Of a stretch of 19,164 nucleotides of DNA, positions 14,469-19,164 are shown one piece after another. Numbering within the stretch: position 1 is the first letter of the stretch; each line of letters opens with the position of its first letter. Under the pieces are notes generated by a model that was given only the letters and a program-made list of their open reading frames with translations, did no database searches and was not told the DNA's origin. The position numbers were made by a program, and so were the translations under genes. The stretch comes from an uncultured Spirochaetales bacterium (GTDB lineage: Bacteria; Spirochaetota; Spirochaetia; Sphaerochaetales; Sphaerochaetaceae): assembly GCA_934271365.1 (NCBI GenBank), contig CAKQRI010000035.1, positions 1 through 19,164 on the forward strand. The letters are read 5' to 3'.

Positions 14469-15743
14469 ATGAGCATCATTAAACCACATAAGCTTGGTGT
14501 CATTGCAGGCCCAGGCTCTGAGTATTTTACTGGAAAAGTCGTAAAGCATCTCCGCCGTCTTTACATTGATAGATACGAAAAGCTATCAGAAGCACTTACA
14601 AAACGTCATGACATCAGTCCTGAGGAGCTTTTGAAGGAAGTCACTCTTCTTGACGATCTTGATTCAAGGAAGATTCCTACAGGAAAGCTTCCATCATCAT
14701 TCCATTGTCCTGACCTTACAATCAATGTGAAGTACACACGTTTCGCTAATGGAGAAGAGAAGGCTGAGATCATCGATCCTGTAAGAGGCCTTAATGTATA
14801 TATCATCCATGATGTATCTAACTGTGCGCCTATTAAGGTTGCCGGGCTGGATGAGCCACAGCCAATCAGCGTGAATGATCATCTGATGTTCCTCTTCACT
14901 ACAATCAATGCAGTAAAGCTTGCAGGTGCAGAGTCCATCACTCTGATCCTTCCTACTTATCCGTATGCCCGCCAGCATAAAAAGGCAGCAAGAGAGGCAC
15001 TTACAGCAAGCATGTTTGCTCATTTCTGTGAGAATCTCGGAGTTTCAAGAATCATCACTCTTGATATCCATTCAAGAGAGATTGAGAACTCATTCACCAC
15101 ATGCCATTTAGAGAATCTCCATGGCTCATACCAGACTCTGATGTGTCTGAGAAAGCTCATTGATTTCTCTGATCCTGATCTTGTTGTTGTTTCTCCTGAT
15201 ACAGGTGCTGTATCAAGAAATAAGTTCTATGCACAGGGACTACATAGGCCACTTGCTGTGCTTTATAAGGAAAGAGACTATTCTGTTGTATCAAAGGATG
15301 CTAAGCATTCTAATATCAAGAGCATCAACCTTCTTGGAGATGTTAAGGGCAAGACTGTTCTTATGGCAGATGATATGATTGCAACAGGCGGTACAATGAT
15401 CATTGCAATGCGTGAGCTGATGAATAGGGGAGCAAAGAAGATCATATGCATGGTTTCTCTCCCATTCTTCAATGGCAATGCGATAGAGAATTTCGATGCA
15501 GCTTATAAGGAGGGTGTATTCTGGAGAATCATCGGTACTAATGCTGTATACCAGGGAAAGGGGCTTCTTGAAAAGGAATGGTTTGTACAGGCTGATGTCA
15601 CAGAGCTCTTTGCCCGTGTAATCTCACGTCTGCACCATGGCAGAAGCATTTCTCCTCTTCTTGATAACCGCCGCTTTATACAGAAGCTCATAGATTTATC
15701 TCAGGCCAGTTCATCTGCTCTTCCATCCGATAATCTAGAGTAA
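14469..15743 (+). CDS. prs: Ribose-phosphate pyrophosphokinase (PRPP synthetase), long form
   Basis: Makes PRPP from ribose 5-phosphate and ATP for nucleotide, histidine and NAD synthesis, in the cytoplasm. Family blocks in order: FANGEEKAEI (the F-x-DGE-like ribose loop), PTYPYARQHKKAAREALTAS, ITLDIHSREIENSF (metal-binding DxH), VVVSPDTGAVSR, and the PRPP loop VLMADDMIATGGT (297-309). At 424 residues it is about 110 longer than the usual enzyme. The extra length is mainly an N-terminal insertion (about residues 20-90) and a C-terminal tail; long forms occur in spirochaetes (from memory). The aminotransferase follows 19 bp downstream and is probably co-transcribed. Confidence 0.88.
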   Translation: MSIIKPHKLGVIAGPGSEYFTGKVVKHLRRLYIDRYEKLSEALTKRHDISPEELLKEVTLLDDLDSRKIPTGKLPSSFHCPDLTINVKYTRFANGEEKAEIIDPVRGLNVYIIHDVSNCAPIKVAGLDEPQPISVNDHLMFLFTTINAVKLAGAESITLILPTYPYARQHKKAAREALTASMFAHFCENLGVSRIITLDIHSREIENSFTTCHLENLHGSYQTLMCLRKLIDFSDPDLVVVSPDTGAVSRNKFYAQGLHRPLAVLYKERDYSVVSKDAKHSNIKSINLLGDVKGKTVLMADDMIATGGTMIIAMRELMNRGAKKIICMVSLPFFNGNAIENFDAAYKEGVFWRIIGTNAVYQGKGLLEKEWFVQADVTELFARVISRLHHGRSISPLLDNRRFIQKLIDLSQASSSALPSDNLE

Positions 15744-15762
15744 TAAAAGAGAGGTATTCTGT

Positions 15763-16968
15763 ATGCAGATGTCGAACAGGATTTCAGGTTTTCAGTGTTC
15801 TCCAATCCGCCGTTTAGTCCCATATTCAAGAGCGGCGGAGAAGAATGGTGTGCATGTTATTCATCTGAATATTGGACAGCCAGACATCAAGACTCCTCAG
15901 GAGGCGCTTGATGCTATCCATAGCTATAATGAAAGCACAATAGCCTACGGGCTATCTGAAGGCGAGTTCAAGCTGCGGCATGCAATGCTTGGCTATTATA
16001 AGAAATTCGGTATCGACGATATTACAGAAGAGAATATAATCATAACGACAGGGGGCTCTGAGGCTCTTCAGTTTGCTCTCATAACCCTCTGTGATCCTTA
16101 TGATGAGTTCATTATCCCTGAGCCTTATTATACGAATGTTGCTACTTTTGCTAATGTTGCGATGGTCAATCTGCGACCTGTTACTTCAGCATCCTCAAAT
16201 GGCTTTGTGCTTCCGTCAATTGATGCGTTTGAAGATAAGATAAACAAGAAGACTACAGGAATCCTCCTCTGTTCCCCGAATAACCCTACTGGGCATATTT
16301 ACACAACAGAAGAGCTCCGAGCTCTTCTGGAGATGTGCAAGCGCCATGATATCTTCCTAGTCGTTGATGAGGTTTATAGAGAATTCTGCTATGACGGGCG
16401 AAAGTTCACAAGCATACTTTCATTCCCTGAATATGCAGATAGGGTAATCTGCATCGATTCATTCTCGAAGCGTTTTTCAATGTGTGGATCAAGAGTAGGT
16501 GCAATCGTTACTAAGAATAAGGATTTCATATCATCTGTCATGAAGATGGCCCAGGCTCGTCTATGTCCTCCTGCGGTTGAGCAGGAAGCTGCAGCCGCTG
16601 CACTCTCAGCTCCTGATGAATACATAGAGGATGTCGTGAAGACATATGAGAGACGGCGCAATGTGCTTGTATCAGAACTGCAGAAGATTGAAGGCGTGAG
16701 GGTGAATAAGCCTAAAGGTGCATTCTACTTTGTTGCTGATCTTCCTGTTGATGATGCTGAGAAGTTCGCGCTCTTTATGCTTAAGGATTTCAATTATCAG
16801 GGAAATACTGTTATGTTTGCTCCAGCTGAGGACTTTTACTGGACAAAAGGACTTGGAAAGCAGCAGGCAAGATTTGCATATGTAATAGATGAGAAAGAGC
16901 TTGTTATGGCAGCTAAATGCCTTAAGGAAGGTCTTAAAGTCTATAGAAGAGATGTCATGCACGTTTAG
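15763..16968 (+). CDS. Class I/II pyridoxal-phosphate aminotransferase (aspartate-aminotransferase-like)
   Basis: A PLP-dependent aminotransferase, fold type I; the amino donor is probably aspartate or another common amino acid, but subfamily cannot be settled. Landmarks: NIGQPDI near the N terminus, TIAYGLSEGEFKLR, TTGGSEALQFAL (cofactor phosphate region), CSPNNPTG, VVDEVYREF, and the Schiff-base lysine in SFSKRFSMCGSRVG (Lys236), with a later GAFYFVADLP. At 401 residues it has normal length. AGAGAGG lies 8 nt before ATG 15763, which I chose; ATG 15769 is two codons further. The cofactor link to the pyridoxal kinase at 4340 is functional only, not an operon. Confidence 0.87.
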   Translation: MQMSNRISGFQCSPIRRLVPYSRAAEKNGVHVIHLNIGQPDIKTPQEALDAIHSYNESTIAYGLSEGEFKLRHAMLGYYKKFGIDDITEENIIITTGGSEALQFALITLCDPYDEFIIPEPYYTNVATFANVAMVNLRPVTSASSNGFVLPSIDAFEDKINKKTTGILLCSPNNPTGHIYTTEELRALLEMCKRHDIFLVVDEVYREFCYDGRKFTSILSFPEYADRVICIDSFSKRFSMCGSRVGAIVTKNKDFISSVMKMAQARLCPPAVEQEAAAAALSAPDEYIEDVVKTYERRRNVLVSELQKIEGVRVNKPKGAFYFVADLPVDDAEKFALFMLKDFNYQGNTVMFAPAEDFYWTKGLGKQQARFAYVIDEKELVMAAKCLKEGLKVYRRDVMHV

Positions 16969-17010
16969 TGTAGCTGATGTATTATTAATGTAATTGCTTA
17001 TTATATCTAT

Positions 17011-17016
17011 GAGGAG
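17011..17016 (+). promoter_or_regulatory. Ribosome binding site fixing the GTG start of the acidic protein
   Basis: GAGGAG lies 6 nt before GTG 17023. ATG codons at 17056 and 17062 have no comparable site, so GTG is preferred. Confidence 0.65.
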
Positions 17017-17022
17017 TTAGCT

Positions 17023-19164
17023 GTGGATAAGCTTTTTTCTGACTTAGATGGTCTTATGGCTATGTCTAAGGAGAAGGCAGATAAGAACCTTCGCGAATGC
17101 AAGACTTACCTAGAGAATGATTTTCAGGGAATTGCAAGATTAATGGAGGCTTATCATCCTCTGGAAATCCTGAGACGTGCAGAGTGGTATTCCTATGATA
17201 ATAGAAAAAGAAAGAAGGATGATGATTTCTCTCTTGCTTTCTATTCTGTTCTCCCTATGCTTCTGCAGTCCATTCTTATATCAACACATTATAAGAAAGA
17301 GAACTTCAATAGAAACAGAATGATCAAGAGCAAGGATTTCGATAGAGTCCTTGCTCTCTCTATGGATGTCCATAGAAGACTTCTCAGATATATCGACTGC
17401 TACACTGTTTATCAGGTTAAGTCAGGTGCTGTTCCTGAGAGCTATTCGGAGCATTATAGGCAGAATCTCTTTAAGCTGTTTTATCCGCCAAGAGAGAATG
17501 AAGACAGGATTGACAATATCTACTATGTCTTTGACTCATATGCTGGGAATGAAAGCGAAGCAATTAAAGAGAAATTTGGTATCAGCGGCTCAGAACTTGC
17601 ATCAGGTTTGAGAAGTCTATCTAAGGGATCAATCAATGCCATAGATACTCTCAGCAATGATATCAGAGTGTTTAAAGCTGAAGTGGAGCTTCTGATGGCA
17701 AAGCGGAGAGAGGATGCCCGTTATCAGAGCATGAGCGAAGAGGATCTCAGCAAGCTTATCATCAGAGAGAATAAGTGGGAGGCCAGGAGAAGCACTCTTG
17801 CCTCTTCTCGGGATGACTTTGATCTTTTCCGCCCTGACTTCTATTCTGATCTACCATCTGGTGCATATCTTCCTGTTTCAGCAGAACCTGGGACTATTGA
17901 TCTGTACAGCTATCTTGATAGAGGCTTATGGCCTGCATCAATGCATCCTTTCATCAGGTTCGGCGGATTTATCTTCACTTTCTTAGGCTCTCATATGGTA
18001 AGCTTTGGAAACAGAATGCTCATGGAAACAATCGGTTCTGCTGATGTTCCATCTAGGACTGCTCAGTATGCATGTTCTCAGCTCTTCAATCCGACAGATG
18101 TTGTTGATGTATACTCTTTTGATGGCAATAAGATTGATCTGATTGTTCTGCCTACAATGCTTGAAGTCAATCCATATACAGAGCCGGAGCATTTCACTCA
18201 GCGTCTTTCAGCAAAGACCGATGAAGAGAAGAGAAAAGCGCAGGTTGGACACAACCTCCTGGTTGTAGATCCAGATACGCTGCTGCCTCTTGAGAAGACT
18301 GGCGATAGAGAATTCCTGTCATCTGCATCATTTCTCTTGAAGAGCATAAGGACAAAATCCGGAATAAAGGCTGTTCACCAGGCAATTTTCGGTACGATAG
18401 CATATCCTGAGGGCGAGAAGGACCTGGATGATGCCCTGCTTGATTCTGAACTGGATAATGAATCTTATGAAGATGAACTTCTTGATGATTACACAAGTGA
18501 TGAATATGAATATCAGGAAGATGAAGAGATTCTTGAAGAGAAAATCCGCGAAAGAGAAGATAAGCTCGAAGCTCTTCCTGAAGATTTTGAAAAAAAAGAT
18601 CATAAAGAGGAGATTGCAAGGCTCCGTGATATCTATGAGCTCACTCCAGAGACTGTGAAGAAAGAGGAAGAAGAGGAAAAAGAGGAAGAGCCATTAGAAC
18701 GAGAACTTGATTCTGAAGAATATGCAGAAGACAGTGATTCTGATGATTTTGTAGATGATGTTCCTCCTGAGGATGAGTCTCTTTATGATGAAGCCGAAGC
18801 AGAGGATACATATACTGAAGATTCTTCTGATTCTTCCATTGATGATGACAATGATCCTGCTCAGCTGGATTTCTTAAGTCTGTTAGACGAAGATGATACG
18901 CAGGAAGAGAAGGAACTCTCAGAAGAGCTTGAAGAAGAGGATAAAGAGTCCTTTGAGAAGGAAGAGCTGAAAGAAGAAGCTTTAGATAAGGAATATAGTG
19001 ACTTTGTTGATTCGGATGATTCCTCTGATCTCGAGAAAGAAGATGGAATCTCTGATAAGGATGAAGTTTCTGTCGAAGAGGAACCTGCTGTCGAAGAGGA
19101 ACCTGCTGTCGAAGAGGAACCTGCTGTCGAAGAGGAACCTGCTGTCGAAGAGGAACCTGCTGTC
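17023..19164 (+). CDS. Long acidic repeat protein of unknown function, 3' partial
   Basis: I do not recognise a family. The frame is open for 714 codons from GTG 17023 to the window edge, with no stop. Residues 1 to about 465 have ordinary composition, with segments such as MLLQSILISTHY, a helical SLSKGSINAIDTLSND to KRRED region, and a glycine-rich hydrophobic FIRFGGFIFTFLGSHMV; there is no signal peptide and no long membrane helix. From about residue 467 the composition changes to Asp/Glu-rich with Ser and Tyr, continuing to the edge. The last 93 bases are a VEEEPA repeat. The neighbouring aminotransferase ends 54 bp upstream in the same direction. A cytoplasmic scaffold or surface-exposed role can be imagined, but nothing in the sequence decides. 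Confidence 0.8.
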   Translation, partial: MDKLFSDLDGLMAMSKEKADKNLRECKTYLENDFQGIARLMEAYHPLEILRRAEWYSYDNRKRKKDDDFSLAFYSVLPMLLQSILISTHYKKENFNRNRMIKSKDFDRVLALSMDVHRRLLRYIDCYTVYQVKSGAVPESYSEHYRQNLFKLFYPPRENEDRIDNIYYVFDSYAGNESEAIKEKFGISGSELASGLRSLSKGSINAIDTLSNDIRVFKAEVELLMAKRREDARYQSMSEEDLSKLIIRENKWEARRSTLASSRDDFDLFRPDFYSDLPSGAYLPVSAEPGTIDLYSYLDRGLWPASMHPFIRFGGFIFTFLGSHMVSFGNRMLMETIGSADVPSRTAQYACSQLFNPTDVVDVYSFDGNKIDLIVLPTMLEVNPYTEPEHFTQRLSAKTDEEKRKAQVGHNLLVVDPDTLLPLEKTGDREFLSSASFLLKSIRTKSGIKAVHQAIFGTIAYPEGEKDLDDALLDSELDNESYEDELLDDYTSDEYEYQEDEEILEEKIREREDKLEALPEDFEKKDHKEEIARLRDIYELTPETVKKEEEEEKEEEPLERELDSEEYAEDSDSDDFVDDVPPEDESLYDEAEAEDTYTEDSSDSSIDDDNDPAQLDFLSLLDEDDTQEEKELSEELEEEDKESFEKEELKEEALDKEYSDFVDSDDSSDLEKEDGISDKDEVSVEEEPAVEEEPAVEEEPAVEEEPAVEEEPAV
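19072..19164 (+). repeat. 18-bp coding tandem repeat (VEEEPA), five copies plus edge
   Basis: Five copies of GTCGAAGAGGAACCTGCT with no base differences between copies fill 19072-19161, and a sixth begins at 19162. The unit is a multiple of 3, so copy-number change would lengthen or shorten the protein without a frameshift. The array continues beyond the window. Confidence 0.97.

Noticed and set aside
18194..18619. Minus-strand frames of 91 and 141 codons opposite the acidic gene
   Set aside because: They are antisense shadows of the Asp/Glu-rich plus-strand gene (Phe/Leu/Ile-rich or His/Gln-rich), with no ribosome binding sites.

Overview
This window looks like chromosomal DNA of a host-associated spirochaete (Spirochaetota, Treponema/Sphaerochaeta-like). 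GC content is moderate to low, by eye. The assignment is an inference from four genes: a eukaryote-type hexokinase, a PnrA/BMP-type periplasmic binding protein, an archaeal-type UMP kinase, and an unusually long (424-residue) PRPP synthetase. No rRNA, tRNA, IS element, prophage or CRISPR array was seen. Most of the window is housekeeping metabolism and transport.

Layout, left to right. At 1-3174 (+) the 3' part of a BMP-family nucleoside-binding protein ends in a UUCG-capped hairpin, followed by a secreted protein of unknown function and the hexokinase. At 3186-4230 (-) lies a Fic-domain gene. It is interrupted by a frameshift in an A8 tract, and its last codons are written in an 11-bp tandem repeat. 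At 4340-5724 (+) a pyridoxal/pyridoxamine kinase is coupled by ATGA to a small nucleosidase-like protein, which overlaps tail-to-tail with a patatin phospholipase (-). Divergent from the patatin is a PflX-type radical SAM protein (+), followed by UMP kinase (-).

The stretch 8534-9348 carries no ORF of 60 codons or more that I accept as a gene. It contains two very small membrane-protein genes with good ribosome binding sites (33 and 56 residues) and about 430 bp of AT-rich, possibly decayed sequence. Then come ssb and a lamin-tail-like lipoprotein (both -), argH and a Nudix hydrolase (+), and a Na+/phosphate symporter (-). The right end has PRPP synthetase and an aminotransferase (+), and finally a long acidic protein that starts at a GTG at 17023 and runs off the right edge in VEEEPA repeats.

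Many genes serve nucleotide, cofactor and nitrogen metabolism (PRPP, UMP, vitamin B6, arginine, nucleoside uptake and cleavage), but they sit in short transcription units, not one pathway operon. I found no convincing new multi-gene system. The most unusual items are the Fic locus with two simple-sequence elements in one gene, the pair of tiny membrane proteins behind a palindrome that overlaps their ribosome binding site, the SSB without the usual acidic tip, and the acidic repeat protein.
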